Part shown: in pieces, positions 1 through 6,511 of the stretch | How the letters are laid out: each line of letters opens with the position of its first letter | Position numbering within the stretch: position 1 is the stretch's first letter | Assembly (NCBI GenBank): GCA_012031475.1 | Contig: JAAUTJ010000255.1 | Span: 1-6,921 of the forward strand | Direction of reading: 5' to 3' | DNA length: 6,921 nt | Source of the DNA: Leptolyngbyaceae cyanobacterium SM1_3_5 | Lineage (GTDB): Bacteria > Cyanobacteriota > Cyanobacteriia > Elainellales > Elainellaceae | Program-made: the position numbers and the translations under genes | Notes under the pieces: model-generated | What the model was told of the DNA's origin: nothing | What the model saw: only the letters and a program-made list of their open reading frames with translations | The model's database searches: none

Positions 1-162
1 TGGCTTCCGGTTCCCGGTTTTGCCCTCGAAGCACTGTTGGGCGATGCGGCTCAGGTGGTGCTGCAAGGCCAGCAGGTTTTGCCCAAGCGGACGGAGGCGA
101 TCGGCTTCCAGTATGAATATCCTCAGGTCAAACCCGCACTCGCTGAAGTTTTAAGCGAGTAG
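1..162 (+). CDS. thyD: C-terminus of a ThyD-like TIGR01777 family epimerase/oxidoreductase (5' end outside window)
   Basis: The open frame runs from the window edge to TAG at 160-162 and gives the last 53 residues. They contain a PVPGFALEALLGDAAQVVL segment, then GQQVLPKR and GFQYEYP and a closing amphipathic helix. This is the pattern of the DUF1731 tail that ends TIGR01777-type SDR epimerases. In cyanobacteria the protein with this tail is ThyD, a thylakoid-membrane-associated NAD(P)-binding-fold protein. The catalytic Rossmann part lies outside the window, so substrate and activity cannot be judged. The stop codon is followed 9 bp later by a strong hairpin (172-209), so transcription may end here. 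Family assignment is firm; the symbol thyD rests on resemblance of the tail to cyanobacterial members. Confidence 0.85.
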   Translation, partial: WLPVPGFALEALLGDAAQVVLQGQQVLPKRTEAIGFQYEYPQVKPALAEVLSE

Positions 163-171
163 TTTTTCTGG

Positions 172-209
172 CAGTGGTGGGGCGATCGATTCATCTCACC
201 CCATCACTG
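172..209 (+). terminator. Hairpin after the thyD-like gene, possible terminator without a U tract
   Basis: CAGTGGTGGGG (172-182) pairs with CCCCATCACTG (199-209), an 11-bp stem with one G-U pair and a 16-nt loop. It starts 9 bp after the upstream stop codon. No T run follows the right arm (AAGCTGGC), so it is not a classical intrinsic terminator. It could equally be a 3'-end stabilising structure. Confidence 0.45.
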
Positions 210-256
210 AAGCTGGCAACATCACGAAGATTCCGGCTTTTCCACAACAGGTTTCT

Positions 257-272
257 CTCAATTTGAATTGAG
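257..272. repeat. 16-bp perfect inverted repeat, possible operator
   Basis: CTCAATT and AATTGAG are exact reverse complements separated by TG. With a centre of only 2 nt it cannot form a good RNA hairpin, so a binding site for a dimeric regulator is more plausible. No specific regulator is recognised. Confidence 0.35.
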
Positions 273-319
273 CAAATCTTTTGATAAGCTCGCGATAAAT
301 CTTTAACAGGATTCAACCC

Positions 320-338
320 AATCGAGGCGGACTCGATT
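320..338. repeat. 7-bp arm inverted repeat overlapping a possible -10 box
   Basis: AATCGAG (320-326) and CTCGATT (332-338) are exact reverse complements around GCGGA. The right arm ends where TAAAAT begins, about 60 bp before the start codon. It could be an operator or a 5'-UTR hairpin; neither is established. Confidence 0.35.
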
Positions 339-399
339 AAAATCAAGTCAGCCAATTTAAGTGGTGCTTGCGATCGATTTGTAACCCTCAAGGAAACTG

Positions 400-1568
400 A
401 TGATGCCGCGTGTCTTAGCCGTCTATCCCGTTCATTTTGTCGATCGAGCGGTCGCGCATACGATGGCTCGCCTTTGTCCAGCGCAAGTGCAAGCGCCATT
501 AGCGTTCACCATGATGGCTCCCAGCATTGAGCCGATCGATCGCCGCTCCAACTTAATTGCAGCCATTCCTAAACCGTTCAAAAAGCTTTGCTACACGCTG
601 AGGATCGATCGCCCAGTGACCGAGCTTCGATATTTGCGAAAGCTAAGAGCCTTTGATGCGGCGTACATTTGGCCGAAGATTTCAACGCCGACCATTGCCC
701 GTGCAAAAGCAGCAGGTAAGCCCGTTTTTTTAGAACGAATTAATTGTTCTACTAGCACAGCGCGATCGATTTTGGATGATGCTTATGCGCGGCTGGGCTT
801 GACACCCCAACATTCGATTACGTCAGAGATGATTCGCGATGAAATTGAACAAACCCGCCACGCGGATTATGTTTTCTGTCCAAGTCCGCTGGTAAAAACC
901 TCGTTTCTAGAATTAGGCGTTCCAGCCGAAAAGCTGCTTTTAACCAGCTACGGTTGGTGCAGCGATCGTTTTCCGACGCTGCTCGATCAGCCTCCGACGC
1001 TGCGATCGCCGATCAGCCGTTCACGATCGTTTTTGTGGGCAGCGTTTGCGTCCGCAAAGGAGCGCATTTGCTGATGCAAGCCTTTATTCGATCGGGCATC
1101 AAAGGCCGCCTCCTGCTTTGCGGGCAGATGGAGCCAGCGATCGCGTCGGCCTGCAAAACATGGCTCGATCGACCAGATATTATTCACCTGCCATACACCA
1201 GCGACATTACAGCGGTTTACCGAGAGGCCGATTTGTTTGCCTTTCCCAGCTTAGAAGAAGGCGGTCCGCAGGTGACGTATGAAGCAATGGCGCACGGACT
1301 GCCCGTTGTGGTTTCACCGATGGGCGGCGGCAGCATTGTTCGCGACCAGGTAGACGGCTGGATTTTGCCGCCCCATGAAGAAGAAGCTTGGGTTGAAGCG
1401 TTTCGCCAACTTGCGGCTTCACCCGAATTGCGATCGCAGTTCGCCCAGGAAAGCTGGCAGCGATCGCAGCAGTTCACCTACGATCGCGTGGCCGAGCGCC
1501 GCGCTCAAATGATGCTGGCAAAGCTGCACCCTTCGGCAGTCACGGCTGAGCAAGCCATTTCTGGTTAG
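400..1568 (+). pseudogene. Glycosyltransferase family 4 (GT-B fold), interrupted by a frameshift at about 973-1016
   Basis: A GT-B sugar transferase that would use a nucleotide-activated sugar in glycan or lipid-glycan assembly. The N-terminal acceptor half is read from ATG 400 (or the adjacent ATG 403) in one frame. It includes ADYVFCPSPLVKTSFLELGV, typical of the segment before the interdomain linker, and its frame stops at 1074. The C-terminal donor half continues one frame back to TAG at 1566-1568. It begins with the strand-loop FTIVFVGSVCVRKG (about residues 208-221) and contains the E-x7-E nucleotide-sugar signature (corrected residues 287 and 295, EGGPQVTYE) and the usual GLPVV and DGWILPP motifs. 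Restoring one base gives 389 residues, a normal family length. The break lies in an imperfect tandem repeat at 973-1019. As read, neither half would be active. It converges on the minus-strand gene 5 bp away. Family is certain; acceptor and sugar are unknown. A one-base sequencing error is an alternative to true decay. Confidence 0.9.
973..1019 (+). repeat. Imperfect tandem duplication at the frameshift of the family-4 gene
   Basis: Copy 1 (973-993) reads CCGACGCTGC-T-CGATCAGCC followed by T. Copy 2 (994-1019) reads CCGACGCTGC-GATCGC-CGATCAGCC followed by G. The copies differ by T versus GATCGC, a net 5 bases, which creates a HIP1 octamer at 1002-1009. Five extra bases shift the frame exactly as needed to explain the switch between the two halves of the gene. 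Confidence 0.8.
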
Positions 1569-1573
1569 TTTCG

Positions 1574-1840
1574 CTAGAGGGTGGAGCCTGTTTGCCCCCG
1601 CATTGCCTCCAGCCGCCGACCGATCCAGCCGATCGCCCCGCTGACGATTGCCCCCGCCATCAAAATTCCCAAAGCGGGCATAAACACAGGCTGCCACAGC
1701 CGATACCACAGGTCAAAGCCGAACGGCAGATTGAGCGATTTTCCGACCAGCGCGATCGCCAGCCAGCCAAAGCTAAACAGCACGAAGAACAAATTCATCA
1801 TCAACACGGAGTTGAGCCAGTTGACCAGCGTTTCTTTCAT
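1574..1840 (-). CDS. Small two-helix integral membrane protein, conserved-hypothetical type
   Basis: Encodes 88 residues read from ATG at 1840 down to TAG at 1576-1574. Two strongly hydrophobic stretches, about residues 13-34 and 50-72, are separated by a short polar-aromatic loop (GFDLWYRLWQP). The tail is basic (RRLEAMRG), which by the positive-inside rule suggests a cytoplasmic C-terminus, but orientation is uncertain. There is no cleavable signal-peptide pattern, catalytic motif or metal-binding motif. The start is chosen because the short amphipathic N-terminus (KETLVNWLNSV) leads directly into helix 1; no clear Shine-Dalgarno sequence precedes it. It lies tail to tail with the glycosyltransferase gene and shares a 98-bp divergent spacer with the SPINDLY gene. 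It looks like a small cyanobacterial membrane protein of unknown function. The overlapping plus-strand frames are proline/serine-rich and look like shadows. Confidence 0.7.
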   Translation of the reverse strand: MKETLVNWLNSVLMMNLFFVLFSFGWLAIALVGKSLNLPFGFDLWYRLWQPVFMPALGILMAGAIVSGAIGWIGRRLEAMRGQTGSTL

Positions 1841-1938
1841 AGGAGGCGATCGGGTTTTCTCGTATTTTAAACTGAGTGCTGTCGCCTGCTTGTGGCAAAG
1901 TGGGTATCCAAAGTGAAAATACGTAACGCTCTAACCTG
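1841..1938. promoter_or_regulatory. Divergent intergenic region between the membrane protein and SPINDLY genes
   Basis: These 98 bp must hold promoters for both flanking genes if they are transcribed separately. On the minus strand a TAAAAT hexamer lies about 30 bp upstream of the membrane-protein start, and on the plus strand a GAAAAT hexamer lies about 20 bp before ATG 1939. Neither has a well-spaced -35 box. No Shine-Dalgarno sequence precedes ATG 1939. The AGGAGG at 1842-1847 is on the plus strand and is followed by no usable start, so it is probably coincidental. Confidence 0.3.
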
Positions 1939-4127
1939 ATGAACGCTGCTGCTACCCTCGATCGATCTGCCGAACACGCCGAAGCTCTCGCCCTGTTTGC
2001 TCAAGGCAACTACGCGGATGCTGCGATTTTGTGGCAGCAGTTGGCGGAAGCAGGCGCGATCGCCGCCTATTGGCATCTTGGCCTTGCCCTACTGCTGCAA
2101 GAGCAAGAAGCTGAAGCGCAAATGGTCTGGATGACACCGCTGCTCGAAGCAGACGAACCGCAGGCCGAACGCTGGACGATCGAACTCAGTCAGGTTCTAT
2201 CTGATGAAGCCAATCGCCAAGCTACTGCGGAAAATCTCGATGCAGCGTGGCTGATTCGCCAGCATTTACGCCAGCTTAACGCGATCGACCTGCCAAACTT
2301 GCTGGTGTTGCTGCTGCTCGATCTCCGGCGCGATCCCGATGCGATCGACAGTGAACTGCTCGATCAAATGACCGCCTTGCTGCCCGACGCAGAAGGTATT
2401 TCGCCGGATTTGCTGCTAATGGTTGTGCGGCAGTTGGCGGAATTGGAATCGAACGAGGCGAGCATTTTGGCCTGCATTGAAGCGATCGCGCTTCACATTC
2501 CGCCAGAATCGATCGTTGAGATTTTGCTGACTAAAGCGAAAAGCGTGTTTCTCCGCGCCAAATCGCAGCTTGCCGCTGACCTGGGAAAAATCTGTGTTCG
2601 CCTGCTGCCAGACAATCTGGATGTGCTGATGGCGGTGATCCCGATGCTGCAAAGAGTGGATGGCAGTGAGGAACTGTGGTTGAGTATTCGACTGGGGGAG
2701 CGGTGTTTGGCTGAATTGCCCACGCTGGTCGATCGCGTCTTTGCCGCGCAGCACTTGCTGACCAGCTTAATGACGGCCAGCAGCCAGCATCAGCGGGCGA
2801 TCGAAGTTTACGATCTCTACAAATTGCTGCTCGGTGAAATTGCTCAGAGCAGCGCTGCCGATGCAGATGAACTGGGGCTGCTGATCAGACTGTTAACCTG
2901 CGGGCTGTTTTGCTTTTACTTTGAGGACAAACCGCGAGAAAATCGATCGCTCCGCAATGCGATCGCCGCCCTCAGCCAGTCGTGCGTCGGTTCCTACTGC
3001 GATCGCACCTATGTTCATCTGCCGCGTCCAAAATCGAAGCGGCTCAAGATCGGCTATTTGTCTGAATCGCTGCGGCAGCATTCGGTCGGTTGGCTCTGTC
3101 GCTGGCTGTTTAAGCATCATCTCAATTTCGATCGCGTCGAGGTGCATCTCTATTCGTCACGCGAATCATCTGATCCTTTGCAGCAGACGTTTAAGGCCGA
3201 ATTTGGCGATCGCTTCCATCTGCTCCAGGGAAATGTGGCGGCGATCGCGGATCAAATTCATCAAGACGAGATTGATATTCTTGTCGAAATGGACAGCCTA
3301 ACTTCCTTTACCGACTGCGGTGTGGCGGCGCTCAAGCCTGCGCCCGTTCAGCTTCACTGGCTGGGCTACGATGCCGCAGGCTTTCCCACGACAGACTACT
3401 TCATTGCCGATCCCTACGTACTGCCGGATAACGCACAGGACTATTACGCCGAACAAATCTGGCGAATGCCCCATACCTACATTGCCGTTGATGGCTTTGA
3501 AGTGAGTGTACCGAGTTTGCGGCGCGATCAGCTTGACATTCCCAGCGAGGCGATCGTTTACTTCAGTTCGCAGGTCGCCTGAAGCGCAATCCCGACAACG
3601 TGCGACGGCAGCTCCAAATTCTTCAGGCCGTTCCCAACAGCTACTTTTTGATTAAAAGCATCAAGGCCGACCAAGCCGCACTCGAAGCGTTCTTTCGGCA
3701 AATGGCCGAAGAAATGGGCGTGGCGGGCGATCGCCTCCGCTTTCTCCCCCGCGTTCCTGCCGAAACCGTCCATCGTGCAAATTTGGCGATCGCGGACGTG
3801 GTTCTCGACACGTTCCCCTACACGGGCGCAACGACGACGCTGGAAACCTTGTGGATGGGCATTCCGCTCGTGACGCAGGTGGGCGAACAGTTTGCCGCCC
3901 GCAACAGCTACACGATGCTCAAAAATGTTGGCGTTGAGGCGGGAATTGCCTGGAGTGCTGAAGAATACGTCGAGTGGGGCATCCGCTTGGGAACCGATCC
4001 AGCCCTGCGGCAGCAAATTAGCTGGCAGTTGCAGCGATCGCGCCATACGTCGCCTTTGTGGAACGCCCGCCAGTTCACTCGCGATCTGGAAGCGGCCTAT
4101 GAACAGATGTGGCAGCGATCGCGATAG
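1939..4127 (+). pseudogene. SPINDLY/GT41 family protein O-glycosyltransferase, first tandem copy, frameshifted at about 3579
   Basis: A putative cytoplasmic enzyme that would attach a sugar (GlcNAc or fucose) to Ser/Thr of protein substrates held by its helical superhelix. Residues 1 to about 340 are degenerate TPR-like helical repeats; NYADAAILWQQLAEAGA...AYWHLGLAL is the clearest. The GT41 domain follows: RLKIGYLSE...RQHSVGWL with the putative catalytic His at about 381, then HWLGYDAAGFPTTDYFIADP, the LKRNP motif with the donor-phosphate Lys at about 549, LDTFPYTGATTTLETLW (about 623-639), and GEQFAARNSYTML. The frame from ATG 1939 hits TGA at 3580-3582, right at that Lys motif, while the rest (to TAG 4125-4127) is read one frame back. 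One restored base gives 729 residues colinear with the second copy. The initiator has no Shine-Dalgarno sequence. As read, the main product lacks the nucleotide-sugar subdomain. A sequencing indel and real pseudogenisation cannot be distinguished here. Confidence 0.9.
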
Positions 4128-4155
4128 AGACGCGAGATCTCGCATCTGTACAGAT
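4125..4155. repeat. Adjacent palindromes containing the first SPINDLY stop codon
   Basis: Two perfect 12-bp palindromes abut: GCGAGATCTCGC at 4132-4143 and ATCTGTACAGAT at 4144-4155. The first extends with two mismatches to 26 bp (4125-4150), starting TAGAGACGCGA. This resembles the dispersed palindromes beginning TAGAGACG and ending CGTCTCTA that are abundant between genes in filamentous cyanobacteria. The TAG at its left edge is the stop codon of the upstream gene. Confidence 0.6.
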
Positions 4156-4295
4156 GTCGGGTGTCAGCTAAATTTTGAACAGGGCGCATCGATCGCAGTC
4201 GGCAGCTTAGGACAGGAGCGGTCGTTCTCCTGCTGCTTGGCTTGCCGATCCACCACACCCGACACTCGACACCCGACACCCGACACCCCAAAAAC
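4128..4295. other. 168-bp spacer between the two SPINDLY copies, repeat-rich
   Basis: The spacer contains the palindromes, a small hairpin (CAGGAG 4213-4218 with CTCCTG 4227-4232) and a 7-bp tandem array directly before the next start codon. TGTCGGGTGTC at 4155-4165 is the exact reverse complement of GACACCCGACA inside the array, so the spacer can fold back on itself. No T-rich terminator is present, so the two genes could be cotranscribed. No clear promoter is visible. Confidence 0.5.
4254..4288 (+). repeat. Heptanucleotide tandem array (GACACCC)n, cyanobacterial STRR type
   Basis: Five 7-bp units: CACACCC, GACACTC, then GACACCC three times, followed by CAAAAAC and ATG at 4296. Short tandemly repeated heptamers (STRRs) are a known feature of filamentous cyanobacterial genomes. 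The array occupies the place of a ribosome binding site for the second SPINDLY gene. Confidence 0.85.
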
Positions 4296-6403
4296 ATGAC
4301 AAGCAGCGACAGGTCAGTTGATTTTTGGCAGGCGATCGATCGCGCCATTGGCAACGATTCACTGGACGAGGCGAGGCAGCTTTGCGAGGCGGCCATCCAT
4401 CAAACCGACAGCAAAACGCCCTACTGGTACTTGGGTTTGATTGCGCTACTGCAAGAGCAGGAAGCAGACGCGCAGGCGATTTGGCTGGTGGGCATGGCGG
4501 AAGGAGAAACCGACGATCTCGCACAGTGGACGATCGAACTGGCCGAAATCCTTCAGCGCGAAATTCAGCGGCGATCGACTGATTCGGCCAAGCTGCTCAG
4601 GCAATATTTCCACGAACTTGTGCCGACCGATCTGGACAATCTGCTGCATCTGCTGCGACTGAGCGCTGATCCGTCTGAGATAGCGGAATATGCGAACGGC
4701 GCGATCGAACTGCTGCCGTCCGAAGTGCCGATCGATCTCCATTTGCTGCAAACGACGCTGCGCGATTTGATCTGCGCTCAGCCAGAATGGGGCATCCGGC
4801 TGGCCGAGGCTTGTGCCTCCAGTCTGTCGCCGGACTGGGTGAATCTGCTGCTGTCACAGGCGATCGAACTCACGGCACAGCAGAATTTTGCGCTGGCCGA
4901 TTGCTATCTCAGCTTGGGTCTTCAGCTTGATCCGCAGCATGTGCCAACGATCGCACGTGCCACACGCAACGCGATCGCGCAGGGTTGCTATCGAGAGAGC
5001 GTGGAACTTGCCCAGCGCTACTGTCAGCTTGCGCCCACGTTCGATCATCAACTAGCGGCGAATACTTTGTTGCTCAAAGGCTTGCTCTCGCTGGGATCGG
5101 CTTGGAGTGGGGCGGAAGCGGCTCAGGCTCAGCAAATTGCCTTGCTGAAAGCCGATTTGACTGCTGCCGTTCCTTCCTCAAATGCCGCGATCGTCTGTTC
5201 GCCGCTGTACTATGCGCCGTATTTGGCCGATGATCCGAGCGCGAGGCGATCGCTGCAAAATCAAGCCAGCGCCCGCTATCAGGCCAGTCTGGAGCCGCTG
5301 CCGTCCGTGACGGTGCATCAAAAAAAGCAAGCGGCGGATCGGCTATCTGTCGCGCTGTCTCAGGCAGCATCGGTCGGCTGGCTGTCGCGCTGGCTGTTTG
5401 CCCACTTCGATCGCGAGCAATTCGAGGCATACGTTTACTTTTTGCAGCCGCCACCGCTGGAAGCCTTTTCCGATCGCTGGTTTGCCAGTGCCGCCACTGA
5501 ACACCGCTTGCTGAATGGGGAAGCGCGATCGATCGCCACGCAAATTCAGGCCGACGACCTCGATATCCTGATCGACCTGGACAGCATCACGGTTCCGCTC
5601 ACCTGCGAAGTGATGGCGCTTAAGCCCGCGCCGATTCAGGCGACCTGGCTGGGGACAGATGCTTCTGGACTGCCCGCGATCGACTACTTCATTGCCGATC
5701 CCTACGTGCTGCCGGATGACGCGCAGGACTACTACGCCGAACAAATTTGGCGCTTGCCGCGCACCTACATCGCCGTTGATGGCTTTGAGATTGGTGTGCC
5801 GACCTTGCGGCGGGATCATTTGGGCATTCCCAGCGAGGCAATCGTATTTCTTACCTCGCAATCCGCTTTCAAGCGCCATCCTGATACGATTCGGGCACAA
5901 ATGCAGATTTTGCGGGGTGTCCCGAACAGCATTTTGCTGGTGAAAGGCTTGGGCGATGCGGACGGCTTGCGGCAGTGCTTTGAAGCAATGGCGCAAAGTG
6001 AAGGCGTGGCGATCGATCGGCTCCGATTTTTGCTGCTGGTGGCCGATGAAGCGACGCATCGGGCGAATTTGGCGATCGCGGACGTGGTTCTCGACACCTT
6101 TCCCTACAACGGGGCAACGACGACCTTGGAAACTTTGTGGATGGGCGTTCCCCTCGTGACGCAGGTGGGCGAACAGTTCGCGCCCGCAACAGCTACACGA
6201 TGCTCAAAAATGTCGGCGTCGAGGCGGGGATCGCCTGGAGCGTCGAGGAATACGTGGAGTGGGGCATTCGGTTGGGAACCGATGCCACTTTGCGGCAGCA
6301 GGTAAGCTGGCAACTGCGGCAGAGTCGCCACACCGCGCCCTTATGGAACGCTCGCCAGTTTACTCTCGATCTAGAGCAAGCGTTTTTCGCGTGGACAAGC
6401 TGA
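4296..6403 (+). pseudogene. SPINDLY/GT41 family protein O-glycosyltransferase, second tandem copy, with three indels
   Basis: Paralogue of the preceding gene, with the same architecture: helical-repeat N-terminus to about residue 340 (YWYLGLIALLQEQEADAQAIW matches the first copy closely), then the GT41 catalytic region. ATG 4296 is preferred over TTG 4242, because translation upstream of it only reads the heptamer array. No Shine-Dalgarno sequence is present. The Lys motif FKRHP is intact (Lys at about 526), as are LDTFPYNGATTTLETLW and WLGTDASGLPAIDYFIADP. Two defects are seen. First, between about 5320 and 5370 the conserved sequence is in the +1 frame, where SKRRIGYLS...LRQH is read; in the main frame it becomes LSVALSQAASVGWL, without the catalytic His. 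Second, a base is missing at 6180-6186, so the main frame ends at 6305 while the true C-terminus (RNSYTMLKNVGVEAG...) continues one frame back to TGA 6401-6403. Corrected length is 702 residues. Sequencing error or recent inactivation are both possible. Confidence 0.9.
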
Positions 6404-6478
6404 GTGCCGATCGAATCGAGCAGGCTTTACTGTTTGAGTTGCGGCAGGAAGATGGGCATGGATGATTGAAAGTGCGAT

Positions 6479-6511
6479 TTTGGCTTGAAGGCCGCAGTCC
6501 TCAAGCGCAAA
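6479..6511 (+). terminator. Hairpin after the second SPINDLY gene, possible terminator
   Basis: TTTG-GCTTGA (6479-6488) can pair with TCAAGC-GCAAA (6501-6511), with a one-base bulge, plus two inner pairs around loop CCGCAG. It lies 75 bp after the gene's stop codon. No U tract follows, so terminator function is only suggested by position. It ends just before the MITE-like element. Confidence 0.35.

Larger units (their letters stand above)
163..399 (+). promoter_or_regulatory. Leader region of the family-4 glycosyltransferase gene with two inverted repeats
   Basis: This 237-bp spacer holds no convincing gene. After the hairpin at 172-209 it becomes AT-rich. It contains a perfect inverted repeat CTCAATT-TG-AATTGAG at 257-272, and another, AATCGAG-GCGGA-CTCGATT, at 320-338 that runs straight into TAAAAT (338-343), a possible -10 element. 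No well-spaced TTGACA-like -35 box goes with it. The downstream start is preceded by AAGGAA (390-395), a reasonable ribosome binding site 4 to 7 nt before the two adjacent ATGs. The promoter is inferred; the inverted repeats are seen directly. Confidence 0.4.

Noticed and set aside
191..499. 102-residue minus-strand frame across the leader of the family-4 gene
   Set aside because: It overlaps the start of a well-supported gene, has unremarkable composition with no recognisable domain, and lacks a ribosome binding site.
1022..1040. Programmed -1 ribosomal frameshifting in the family-4 gene at the TTTTT run near 1030
   Set aside because: The run reads G-TTT-TTG, not a good slippery heptamer, and the conserved strand FTIVF is already in the downstream frame before it, so a shift there would not restore the domain.
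1581..1916. 111-residue plus-strand frame opposite the small membrane protein
   Set aside because: It is Pro/Ser/Lys-rich with no domain pattern, whereas the minus strand has two clean membrane helices.
1901..1925. NtcA-like site (GTA...TAC) in the divergent spacer
   Set aside because: The GTA and TAC halves are 13 bases apart instead of 8, so it does not fit the consensus.
3572..3584. Recoding or readthrough at the TGA of the first SPINDLY copy
   Set aside because: No slippery sequence lies before TGA (GTC GCC TGA), and the downstream homology is in a different frame, so readthrough or selenocysteine would not help.
4242..4295. TTG start at 4242 that would extend the second SPINDLY protein by 18 residues
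   Set aside because: The extra residues only translate the heptamer array (HTR, HST, PDT, RHP), and the first copy has no such extension; ATG 4296 begins the homologous region.
5343..6059. Long minus-strand frame (238 residues) opposite the second SPINDLY gene, and a 195-residue one opposite the first at 3558-4145
   Set aside because: Both mirror strongly conserved coding sequence, are rich in Arg/His/Gln and resemble no family; they are antisense shadows.
400..6403. Phase variation as the reason for the frameshifts
   Set aside because: Only one site has a homopolymer (A7 at 5320) and its shift is compensated nearby; the others lack long simple repeats that would slip reversibly.
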